DNA from: Aaosphaeria pasadenensis
Taxonomy: Eukaryota; Ascomycota; Dothideomycetes; Pleosporales
Direction: 5' to 3'
NCBI GenBank assembly: GCA_022813625.1
Contig: JAKLMB010000010.1
Location: forward strand, 434,001-498,000
Length of the DNA stretch: 64,000 bases
The notes under the pieces were generated by a model, which worked only from the letters and a program-made list of their open reading frames with translations, had not been told where the DNA came from and made no database searches. Positions 39,719 through 49,698 of the stretch are shown here, piece after piece (position 1 is the first letter of the stretch; each line of letters starts with the position of its first letter). Both the position numbers and the translations under genes were made by a program.

Positions 39719-42100
39719 CTAATCCGATTCGTTACTCTCCACCTCACTGAAATTCGCAATCAGCCGTTCGGCTCTGTACTCGTCTAGGTTGCTGCAGTCG
39801 AAGCTAGCGACATTGATCAGCAAGTCTGTACGTGCGTGATTCTTCAGCAGTGCCTTGCGCGCCGTGATTTGTTCTCGCTCGAGGTCGAGGAAGTTCAATT
39901 GGGTTGCCTCTTCTTTCATGGCTTCTCGGAGGAGGTAGAAGGCCATTTCGGAGACACTAACGTTGCGGCCTTGGTCGTGGAGGCCTTTGGCGCATAGGAG
40001 GAGGGTCGCGCGAATTGCTTGCTTTTTGTCTTCGGGCAAGGGCGGGTTTGGTGTTGTGGGGTGGAGAGATTCGAGTGCAGTGAAGCCGACGACGGAAATA
40101 TACTTGAAGGCGTAGGTATACCAGAATTCGAAGCCGTGGAGGTGATAGAACATGTGGACGAGGGCAGTAAGACATAAATTAGAATGGGTTACTGCTGCCC
40201 TTGCAGTCAAATTGCCATGGGTGATGAGGTTGGCGGTGTTAATGTTATTTTCCGAGATTTGGTTCAGCGAAGATGTAGCTTTTACGATCTCGTGATATAG
40301 CATGCTGATTGAAAGTTAGCGTTTCGACGTTTCAAAGTATCTTTCTTGTAGCAAACTCGTGAGCGATAAAATAGACTAGACGTACTGAAGCAACAGATGA
40401 TTGGGCAGAAATACAATCTTCGCCGACAGATATCTTGGGAGACCCGCTTCCCATTGTCTCAGGCGTTGCAGGAAGTCTGATGCATCCTTTTGATGAATTC
40501 TACCAAATGTGTCTGGCTGATCAGCCTGGAACATTACTCTCATGATGTCACACAAAATCTCACACAATTCGCACGTGGCAATGAAGGAAGAACCGAGATG
40601 AAGAGGAACTTGTTCCTTCGTCGAGGAGTACTTGAGCCAGGATTCGCCAAACCAACCTGCAGACTGTTTCTCACTTGGTAGGGGGATATCTGGAGGAGAG
40701 TGGATCAGAGGCGACCGAAAATAGTGGAAAGCGAATATCCTGGTGATGGGGATCAGTCAATATGAAAATTCATGCAAATTTGATCACCTACGTTTGATGG
40801 CTAAAGAGCGCCCATGCTGTTATTGATCGAACAATTGATTCCTTGTTCAGTGGTGGGGCTGACGACTGAGAGAACAGTCTCATTTCTTTGGCCATGGTAA
40901 CAGCTTTGTTCCAGTACGGCCAAGCAAGTCTGTCCATTCCATTCTCTGCATGACATAAGCCCATGATGCAGGCTGCTTGGACAGTTGTCAGTTTAGGGTC
41001 CTCCTGCTCTAATTCCCATAGGCGCTTTGCTTCTGCGAAGAACTGGTATCCTGCGGTCTGGGGCAGCCAGAAGTCTGAGCGATTCTTTAAACTTTGGATG
41101 CCGTGCTACAAGAGCAAATGTTAGCTCGAATAACTCTAGTGTTGAGATATAGGAGATCGTACGCAAGCAATTGCCAGAATGGAGTTAACCAAAAGACTCG
41201 AACAGAAGACTGTCCCTCCTGCAAACAATTCATCGAGGAATATACCCTTGTGGAAGACCGGGTATAGTGGAAAATGAAACTGGAAGTACGTTCTGAGTAA
41301 TTTTCGGAGAAGCTTTCTATCACAGCCAATGCTCGTCCATCTTGAGATCAAAGTGGGATCAGTGTCGAGGGCGGCATCGGTCAACAGAGCTCTGTGGTAT
41401 GGAATGTTGCGTATGCACTCTTGATTATCAGCATTGTTTATGAATACTGGAGGTTCTTGTTCATTGGTTTCAGCAGAGGGCTGTTGCGTAACGGGCCGAA
41501 ATAAGGTCGACTCGTGGAAGGGGGTGCGCATATCTCTAAACAGAGGTTGTAAATCAGCCGCAAATGGTAGGGTGTGCCGATATCGTGTTTCTGGTTGCAA
41601 CGAGAGCTGCAGTAAGAGATCTCCATCTTGGAGTTGGTTGAGGATGCTTGCTGCATCACCACCTTGTCGTATGCGCAGATATATGTCATCCGAAGTTTTG
41701 TCGGGCTCCGTCTGCAGCATGCTATAGATCTGTTCGTAAGTTGACCGTTGCGCCTTCAGTTGTTCATATTTTCTCTGTTTCGAATCAGATGAGGCTTGAT
41801 TGTTTTATTTGAAGAAAGTACCTACCTTGGCGGCACGGGTCTCTGTCTCTCTGTAGTGACAGTTTATCTTAAGTAGAATGCATTGGGAGCATTGGGGGCG
41901 CTCCCCATTGCACTAGGACCTTGATAAGTCTCGTGTATAAAGGCTAGGAGTGTGAGAAGACCAATAAGATCCTACCTTGAGTTTACGGCTTCGGCAAGAA
42001 TCACAGGCTGCAGAGATACGGCTGCGCTTAGCTGGAGGTTCGGGCGGTTTCCGGGACCTCCAGACGAAGGAAGCAAAGGAGGGAGAGAATGAGAAGCCAT
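39719..42100 (-). CDS. Zn2Cys6 transcription factor with fungal-specific domain, 5' end problematic
   Basis: Exons on the minus strand: first exon from about 42100 to 41976, then 41826-41912, 41163-41774, 40792-41105, 40386-40739 and 39719-40304; from the second exon on, phases join exactly. The Zn2Cys6 cluster is split by an intron: CDSCRSRKLK in the first exon, CNGERPQCSQCILLKINC in the second, then a coiled linker (RETETRAAKRKYEQLKAQR). The middle homology domain is seen in FHFPLYPVFHKGIF, VQAACIMGLCHAENGMDRLAW and SIVRSITAWALFSHQ. It would regulate nearby or unlinked genes; the P450 at 42765 is an obvious candidate. The cluster frame has a stop at 42120-42122 and no Met before the first Cys, while the only good ATG (42098-42100) is in another frame, so the start is either frameshifted or in an unseen exon. 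Confidence 0.72.
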
Positions 42101-42764
42101 GTAAGCTACAATGGTCTGGTTAACCAAATCGCCTGCAGTCCCCAAATTGTAATACCATTTGAGGTATCTTATCTCTGGCGTGTGAGAGGGAGGCGGAACT
42201 CTTGTCCGAAAGGCATGCAGGAAGGGTCTCAAATATTAGCTGGAGTGCCTGACTGTGGTCATTGTCGCACTGCCGATTGCTCATTGGCCCGGCAGGAGTG
42301 ACCGATGTAGATACCCGCACGTTACACAAGGGAAATGCAACAAGAAACCAATGCATATAACAGATTCACAGGAACTATTATAATGTCACGAACTAGAGAA
42401 ACTCACTGCATCTCCATTGTATGGTGTTCCTTAAGCAACTAAGCAACTCATTCACTGGTATTCTAAATCAAATAGCTAAATTGAATGTTTCGATTGTCTA
42501 CGCAAAGATTAGTCACGATTTCTATACCCATCCTACCTGTCATCAGGATGACGAAACTGCCCTGCAATGTTCAAGATACTAACAAATAACATTTGTTGAC
42601 GTCATGTCTTCCACCGCATTGTTGACGTTTCGTGATTGAAGTCAACATAGGTCACTTCAATCGCATAAACACTGTAGAAGGTTTTTGAAACTTTTACTTT
42701 AATTCCATTAACTATATATATATCCCGCGAAAAGACATGAATATCGCGCAATAACCAAAATAAC
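42101..42764. other. Spacer between P450 and transcription factor genes
   Basis: About 660 bases on the promoter side of the transcription factor, with the P450 3' end at its right. It is AT-rich from 42350 to 42740. It may contain an unrecognised first exon of the transcription factor. Confidence 0.45.
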
Positions 42765-44518
42765 CTACCAGCCCTCCACCTCGGTGAGCCTAACATTCAA
42801 CCCTCCCTTCGGCTTCGCCGTAATCCCGCCCTGAATCTCCAACTTCCTGCCCGGATCCTCGAGCTCGATCTCGAACCTGCCAATCATCGCCGCGACGAGG
42901 CACGCAAACTCCGCCTTCGCAAAGTCCTTGCCAATGCAGCTGCGCGGGCCGTGCAGGAAGGTCGTGATGGCATAGTTTGAATCCGCGCCGCCGGTGTTGG
43001 CGCGGCCCTGCCCGAGCCAGCGGTCCGGGTTGAAGTCGCGGGCGTCGTCGCCCCAGAGGGCTTTGGAGGTGTTGATGGCCCAGGGGCAGATGATGATGGA
43101 GGTGCCGGCGGGGATGAAGGAGCCTTGGATCGTGGTGTCGGAGAGGGTTTCGCGGAGGGTGAGGGGCACGGGTGGGAATACGCGCATTGTTTCGTTGAGG
43201 ACGGCGTTGAGGTAGGGGAGCTTGTCGATGATGGTGGAGGTGATGGGGGAGGAGGAGGTGATGGAGGGGAGGGAGGCGCGGATTTCGGCGCGGAGCTTGC
43301 GCTGCACTTCTGGGTGCTTGCAGAGGAGGTAGGTCGCCCAGGTCATGGCGGAGGCGGTCGTCTCGTGGCCGGCGGCTAGGAAAGTCATGAGTTGGTTTAC
43401 GAGCTCGTCGTCGCTGAAGCCCCCGGATTCGAGGGCCACGGAGAGGATATCGAGTTCGCTGCGTCCGCCCTTTTCCATCTTCGCGCGCTTTTCTCGGATC
43501 AAGTCTCCAGCGACTCTCTTGATCGTTCCGAGTGCTGCTTTCATCTCTTCGTTGCGTTTCAGGGGCAGGAGCATCAAGAACCATTGGGGGAGGAGAGTTG
43601 CGACAAGCTGAAGGATTTGTGCCCCGCGGCCCGGGGAGAAAATCGTCTTGTAAGTGGTATTTAGCTCGTTCTCTGGGTTGTCGATGGCATTGAAATCTTG
43701 ACCCATTCCTGCTACTCCGATGATGTCGAGGGTTGCGCGCGAAGCCCAATCACGGATTTCCACGATAGATGTCCCGTTGTCTTCTGGTTTGATGCCATCG
43801 GCCATTTTCTTAACCATCTCCCGTGATTTATCCCAGAAAGTCGGGTAAAGATCCTTCACATGCCTGAATGAGAAGGCGGGCATCAATGCCCTTCTTTGGC
43901 GCTGTGGCAGAGTCTTAGCTCAATATCTACGAAACTTGGGATAAGTGAAATTTACCTTGTGCTCATCGCCCTCAGCAAGCAAGATTCCGACACCAAGGAG
44001 GCGACCCAGACCTTGCCGAATGCGCTGGGGCTTGACAAATTCGTAGTTTCGCTGTACGAGCACCTCTGCGAGGGCCTTGGGAGTGGTGACGAGGACACGT
44101 GACTCGTTGAAGAGCCACCGATAATAGATGACGCCATCATTTTCGACATTGTCAATCCAGTCGCGCTGCGGTTCGCCAGTTGGCTCTTTGAAGATTCTTT
44201 TGAAATGTCCGAGAACCAAGCTTGCGCCCTAGTTATGCCGTTAATGCGTGTTTCAGAAGGGCGCGGATTGGAGAGGTTACGGACTGGAGGCTGCGGCAAA
44301 TGACGCAACGGGCTGAGGAACAGCGGATACACCACTATTGTCCACGCCAGCTGTGCGATCACCTCGAATAGGAAGATGGTTGCGACATTCCAGAAAAATG
44401 ACGCTGGAAAAATGGCGAGTTGAGGAACGTAGCGAAAGGAGAGGAAAGAGAGCGCAGCAGCGGAGAGGAGTAGTACTCGCTTTTGGACTGCCATGGCGAA
44501 GAGTAGAATCGATAACAA
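42765..44518 (-). CDS. Cytochrome P450 monooxygenase
   Basis: Three exons on the minus strand: 44285-44518, 43956-44228 and 42765-43901, giving 547 residues. From a second Met (44494, MAVQKRVLLL) it would be 539. An N-terminal membrane anchor is present (LLLSAAALSFLSF and FFWNVATIFLFEVIAQLAW), followed by the Pro-rich hinge HLPQPPGASLVLGHF. The P450 signatures are complete: I-helix AAGHETTASAMTWA (about residue 346), ETMRVFPPVPLTLRE (ExxR), FNPDRWLGQG, and the heme loop FLHGPRSCIGKDFA with the iron-ligating Cys near residue 486. It would be an ER-bound, NADPH-reductase-dependent oxidase of unknown substrate. No polyketide, peptide or terpene synthase is seen nearby, so a metabolic cluster is possible but unsupported. 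Confidence 0.9.
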
Positions 44519-46971
44519 TCGGATTGGGTATCACGGAGAAGAGGCGAAACTGATAGGAAAACCAGAGAGAAGTATTGGACGTCCAGCAAATGAGAGAAGG
44601 GAATTAATAAGGGATGACAACAAAAAGATAGAGATTGAAGATTGAAGAGTTTGAAGGATACGGGTGGTGGGACGTTGCCGATCTTTAGTACTTCAATGCC
44701 CACACACGCGTCGTTTCATAGGGGAAGTAGTAATCTAGCTCGTAGAAGAGAGATGAGGACACAACAGCGATAGTTATAAAAGCATCGGAGACCAGATTAC
44801 GGCGGTGCGTAATAACCTTTCTACCTCCAAGCGACGCGGCGACGGAGGCGCGGAGGATGGACGAATATGCACATGGAGGGGGGGTTTCTGATCTAGACAC
44901 AGACTGTCGCCTATTACCCGCTCCCCTCTGTCTCTTTCCCCTACGATGCGAATGAAACTACGCTACTTGCAACAGTGCTACAAGCATATCAGCCCATCTT
45001 CTTTCTGGAGTTTTGATTTGCGACTTGCGATTACTAGGATGGTGGCGCGTGGATCCGGCCCAAAATACCCATAGCTTGTTCATAGCTTGTACCTGTCTTG
45101 CATCTCATCTGCAGGGCGAACTGGATCTTGTTATGCCGGGTCGGATCAATTGATACCACCGACCGATCGCCGGACGAATAGTTACCTCCCCATTAACCAC
45201 CTCTTCACCAACCTAATTGCACAAGCCACAAAGACACCTGCCCATTTCAGGTTCGTATAAACGGCTGCCTATTCAGTTCGAACTATTGCTTCAATCCTAC
45301 CTGCTTCCTTTGCTCGAAACATCGATATCGAAGTCCCCAAATGCCTTGAACTTTGGACCGGACAACCACGACGATACACCGAGTCTATCTCTGCGATGCT
45401 GACACGGGCCCAGACATTCCCCCCCATCTCCTACTCAGATCACCCGGGAATCATCATTGAGCAGGTGAACTTACTGGTGACATTGCTTGCCTTACCGCCT
45501 ATCTACCTACATGTACAGTAGTCCTTTCGCGCAGCAGCACCCGTCAATCTCCCTCCATGGTTCCCCACAATAACATAATCCCCACGTAAATCCCCATCAG
45601 GAAATCCTCTCCATCAAAAACCGTGTATGTATGCGTGTGACAAGGGGAGGCAGCAGTATGTACATAATACGCAGCTGTTCACGGCCCTGAATAGGCGCTC
45701 TGATCTCGTCGGTTAACTACATCTACTGTTGGATCTGAGCCTCTGGGTCGGGAACCGATAATTCTTTTGAGCCTCATTCGCATTCGTTCGTTCGTTCCTT
45801 AAAATAAAAAGAATGGGATATATGCATCATTGCATCACACCGTAATCCCTAACTCTGTATCTCTTCAATTTCCTACACCGAGATTCTCTTACCTCTAACC
45901 TCTTCACGCCGACATAACCAAACGACCCCCCGTGCTCCCTCCCCCGTCACATCATGCCATAGCAGTGCACATACACAGCACCGCATGCTCAGCAAACCCT
46001 GACATCACCACCGCAAATCCGAACAAATTCATGCCCCAAAACCTCCACCATCAAATAAAATCCCACGGAGAAAAAATTCCGTCGATCCGTTTATTTACTC
46101 TTCTTCCATGAATTAAACACAACGGTGTTCGAGAACACACATGCGACACCCGCCGCTCGCAAGGCCGATCCGCACAGCACAGACGCACCTCTCTCCATCG
46201 TACGTTACGTTGAACTCCCCACCTCCGTCTACTGAATGAAATCACCTTCTTCATGCATCCCCTCCTCGAGAAAATCCCCTCCGACGACCTGCCTGCCTGC
46301 CCATCCTCTCTCGTCCCCTTTCGTCGAGTTCTAGTGTTCTGTGCCGCTTAGCCCGCGAGTAGTTGTCGCTAATTGTCCGAGTCCGACCGACCGGTTGGTT
46401 CGTACATTACGCGACTTGGGGGGGGGGAGTTCCCCATGTGGAATGCGTGGCTGATGAGGGATCGGAGATTGTGATGGGAGGGGAGAATGATTGCATTCGT
46501 ACGTACAGTGACGACTAACTAATAGGTGACCTGGGGGGGTTAGATGGAGGCTACGCTACGCGCGTCTGTGGTGATCTGCACGCGGCGGGTGATCGTTTAG
46601 TATGTAGAACGGCATGGTGTTTGTGATGTACGGTAACTGCCTAGGTAGGTAAGTATTGATTAGAAGAAGGTAGGTAATTGGCACGAGATTGTTATGCAAT
46701 GCAAAGGAAACGCTTGAATGGATAATCGTGAGGACTCGTATTTCTTTAATGGAACTTTCCGTCTTTCTCTAGGTTCTATCTTTAAAAACTCACTTCTCGT
46801 TCGTGTCTTTCGTGTTACAATCTTTCTTCCTTTTTCCGAACCGTGACCGCCGTTGGGAGATGTAAAAGTAGAGTGTAAACATTGAAAAAGATAATCGCTG
46901 GCTACCTAGGTAGTAATGGAAACAACAGACGTGATGAAATGATGAAACTTTTTGTGTTGATCGCTCGCTCG
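44519..46971. other. Gene-free tract of about 2.45 kb
   Basis: Between the P450 start and the ABC transporter stop (both minus). It has only short frames, a 71-codon frame at 44685-44900 with no recognisable domain, and a G10 run at 46418-46427. Repeated TAGGTA/TACCTA words occur at 46640-46680 and 46900-46915. I support no gene here. Confidence 0.5.
46418..46427. repeat. Homopolymer run of ten G
   Basis: Ten consecutive G residues on the plus strand in the gene-free tract upstream of the P450. Length is likely to vary between strains or sequencing runs. Confidence 0.8.
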
Positions 46972-49698
46972 CTAGCGTTTCCTTGCGGATGTCGTGTCTA
47001 ATCCTTTATTATTATCGTCACTCCTTCCACTCGACGTCGCCGTTGACGTCGCCGTCTCCGTCGCCGCTTTGGCCTTCGCCACGTCCTCTTCGGCGGGCGT
47101 AATATCGATCAGGATATCAGTCTGTTTGCCGCCACCGTCGCTGCCATCGGCCCCGCCGTTGATCGAAGTAGCCTTTGATCCGGACTTCGAGTTCAGCGCC
47201 GAGAGGTTGCCCGCGATCTGGTGGGTCCAGAGCTCCGCGTACTTTCCGCCGACCTCGAGGAGCTCTGCGTGCGTGCCGTGCTCTTTCACCTTGCCCTGTT
47301 CCACCACGATGATCTGGTCGGCCTCGACGATCGTGCTGAGGCGATGCGCGATCACGAAGGTTGTGCGCCCGGCACTGAGCTTGCGGAACGCATCTTGGAT
47401 CTGCGCTTCGATCGCTGAGTCGACGGCGGAGGTCGCTTCGTCGAGGAGCACGATCTTGGGGTTGCGGAGGAGCACGCGCGCGATGGCGATTCTTTGCAGT
47501 TGCCCGCCGGAGAGCTGGACGCCGCGCTCGCCGACCTTGGAGTTGTATTTGTCGGGGAAACTCATGATGGCGTCGTGGACGGCGGCTGCGCGGCACGCAT
47601 CGTGGATCTCGGCATCGGTTGCGTCGAGGCGGCCGTAGCGGATATTGTCTAATATGCTTCGGTTGAAGAGCACGGGATCTTGCGGGACGTACCCGATCGA
47701 ATCGATGAGGCTAGATTTAGTGACAGAGCGGATATCCTGTCCGTCAATGCAGATGGATCCGTTGGTAACGTCGTAGGCACGCGAAAGCAACTTCAGCATG
47801 GTGGTCTTTCCGCCGCCAGTCTCGCCGACGAAGGCAATGGTCTGTCCGCCTTCGGCGCGGAGACTCACTCCGTTGACGATTTGTTTGCGCTCGTCGTAGG
47901 CGAATTCTACATCCTTGAACTCCACGTTTCCCTTCTCAACCACGAGTTCTGTAGCGTTTTCGGCATCCGTTACGGTCGACTTCGTCTTGAGCAATTGAAG
48001 CAACCGTTCTGCGTCTATCAGGCTGTTCGAGATTGTCCTGTAACTGTACGCCATAATGTACAGTGGGGACATCATAGTCTCCCAGTACATGATGAATGTC
48101 ACAAGGTTTCCAACGGGTTTTTTGCCTGCGACAATCTGGGCAATAGCGAATATGCAGCACGCGGTAAAGCCAAACGTCATGACGAGGTCCTGGAGGACAT
48201 GGCCACCAACGGTGCGGAAGTAGTGGTTATAGTGCGCTGATATAGTTGCGGCAATAGCTGTAGCAAAGCGCTCATACTCATAGGGGGACCTATTGAAGTA
48301 GAACACCGTCTGCCAGTTCGAGATCGTTTCGTTGATCACCTGATTCTCCGCTCTTTGCTTCTCCATGTATTTCCTACGCCTCGATGTCGCCCACGTCGTG
48401 AAGTAAATGCCGAACCAGACGTAGGTTCCTCCCATGAAGAGGATGATGAAGGCCATGTAGGTATCGAAGAGATGTGTCACGTACCACATTGCCACCACCA
48501 TGTCAACGAGAATGGGGAAAATCTCAAACAGCACTAACTCAATAATAGTATTGAGGGACGAAGCCTGCTCTACTGCCTTGAGAACCTCTCCGGATTCCTT
48601 GTTCGTGTGGAAGTCGGTGGATAGGTTCATGACGTGTTTGTACGCCATGAGGGTGATTCGCGCATAAGATCGGTTTCGAATGACAACATCCGCAAAATTG
48701 CTGAGCATGCCAAATCCACTATAGCTGTTCACCCAGCTGAATACAGCCCACAGGATGATGTCTTTCCAGGGCATGACATGAGTACCAGAAGCCAACTTAT
48801 CCGTAATGATGCCGAGTTGTCGCGGGGTGAGGAGGTTGAAAACTCGTCCTTGAATTACATGCAGCGTACGCACAGCCAGGCAAAGCATGAGAATCCAGTC
48901 GTTCTTGGGCCAAAGGTATGGAAGAAAAATGGTGAATCCTTTGAGGTAGCCAAACCAACCACCCTCTTCTTCTAATCTCTTCGCTTGGAGCTCTTTGATA
49001 TCCTTATCTCGGTCTTTCCCTTCCTCCTCTTCATTATCGTCATCGTTCTCACTGCTCGAGTCACTTATTGTACCATAGCCAGCGTTGCCGTTGGCTGCGG
49101 CGGCCCCATTAGCGGGCTTCCCTAGTAATGATTGGCCTTCTTCGTCCGTACCGCGCTCTGGCTGTTTTGATAACAGAAGAACGAAGCCATCGATCGTCAA
49201 CACTAGAGCAGCCAGAGACTTGAGTGATCGCAAGACCAAAGGAGTACTAGCAGATCGTCCCACTGCAGGAGATCCAGTAGCAGTTCCAAGAAGCGCGCAT
49301 ATGGTTGTTTCGAAGGCAAAATCAAGCAGGAATGCCCCAAAATATGGATGCCAGCGTATCTTCTCTGCTTTAATGAGAGAAACGCTCAATGGAGTCCAGA
49401 CCAAGATTGCGCCCAGGCAATTGACCACAGAATCATGGGGCGTGACGTATGTACTACTGGCAATGGAACAGCTGAAGTAGTACAGAACTTCAGCAACATG
49501 TGCGACCAGTATAATGGCCATCATGGTAATCGCTAATCTACGCCGTTTCATGGTGATTGCTTGTGGCTTCTGGAGGATGGAGGCGCCGAATAGGAGAGAG
49601 GCAAGGAAATAGAAGCCCACAGCAGGAGCATGCGCATACTCGAGGACGACCATTGCGGTCGTCGATGCGACTCGCCGGCGAGGGGCCGCCATTGTCAA
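46972..49698 (-). CDS. Hmt1/ABCB6-type half-size ABC transporter
   Basis: Single exon of 908 residues. The N-terminal ~200 residues hold several membrane spans (FYFLASLLFGASIL, MMAIILVAHVAEVLYYF, FGAFLLDFAFETTICALLG, LAALVLTIDGFVLLL), an extra domain typical of the heavy-metal-tolerance (Hmt1)/ABCB6 group. An acidic cytosolic loop (SSSENDDDNEEEEGKDRDK), the core ABC membrane domain and one nucleotide-binding domain follow: Walker A GETGGGKTT (about residue 624), signature LSGGQLQR (about 729), Walker B IVLLDEATSAVD (about 749) and the H-loop in VIAHRLST. Family members sit in the vacuole membrane and move metal- or glutathione-chelate complexes. The C-terminal ~80 residues are low-complexity (Ala/Thr/Ser). 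The second Met (49692) is an alternative start. Confidence 0.92.
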   Translation of the reverse strand: MTMAAPRRRVASTTAMVVLEYAHAPAVGFYFLASLLFGASILQKPQAITMKRRRLAITMMAIILVAHVAEVLYYFSCSIASSTYVTPHDSVVNCLGAILVWTPLSVSLIKAEKIRWHPYFGAFLLDFAFETTICALLGTATGSPAVGRSASTPLVLRSLKSLAALVLTIDGFVLLLSKQPERGTDEEGQSLLGKPANGAAAANGNAGYGTISDSSSENDDDNEEEEGKDRDKDIKELQAKRLEEEGGWFGYLKGFTIFLPYLWPKNDWILMLCLAVRTLHVIQGRVFNLLTPRQLGIITDKLASGTHVMPWKDIILWAVFSWVNSYSGFGMLSNFADVVIRNRSYARITLMAYKHVMNLSTDFHTNKESGEVLKAVEQASSLNTIIELVLFEIFPILVDMVVAMWYVTHLFDTYMAFIILFMGGTYVWFGIYFTTWATSRRRKYMEKQRAENQVINETISNWQTVFYFNRSPYEYERFATAIAATISAHYNHYFRTVGGHVLQDLVMTFGFTACCIFAIAQIVAGKKPVGNLVTFIMYWETMMSPLYIMAYSYRTISNSLIDAERLLQLLKTKSTVTDAENATELVVEKGNVEFKDVEFAYDERKQIVNGVSLRAEGGQTIAFVGETGGGKTTMLKLLSRAYDVTNGSICIDGQDIRSVTKSSLIDSIGYVPQDPVLFNRSILDNIRYGRLDATDAEIHDACRAAAVHDAIMSFPDKYNSKVGERGVQLSGGQLQRIAIARVLLRNPKIVLLDEATSAVDSAIEAQIQDAFRKLSAGRTTFVIAHRLSTIVEADQIIVVEQGKVKEHGTHAELLEVGGKYAELWTHQIAGNLSALNSKSGSKATSINGGADGSDGGGKQTDILIDITPAEEDVAKAKAATETATSTATSSGRSDDNNKGLDTTSARKR

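Noticed and set aside
42790..43749. 319-codon minus-strand frame overlapping the P450
   Set aside because: Out-of-frame reading of the GC-rich P450 exon, Arg/Pro/His-rich, with no P450 or other domain.
44685..44900. 71-codon minus-strand frame upstream of the P450
   Set aside because: No domain, no homologue recognised and no splice link to the P450 start.
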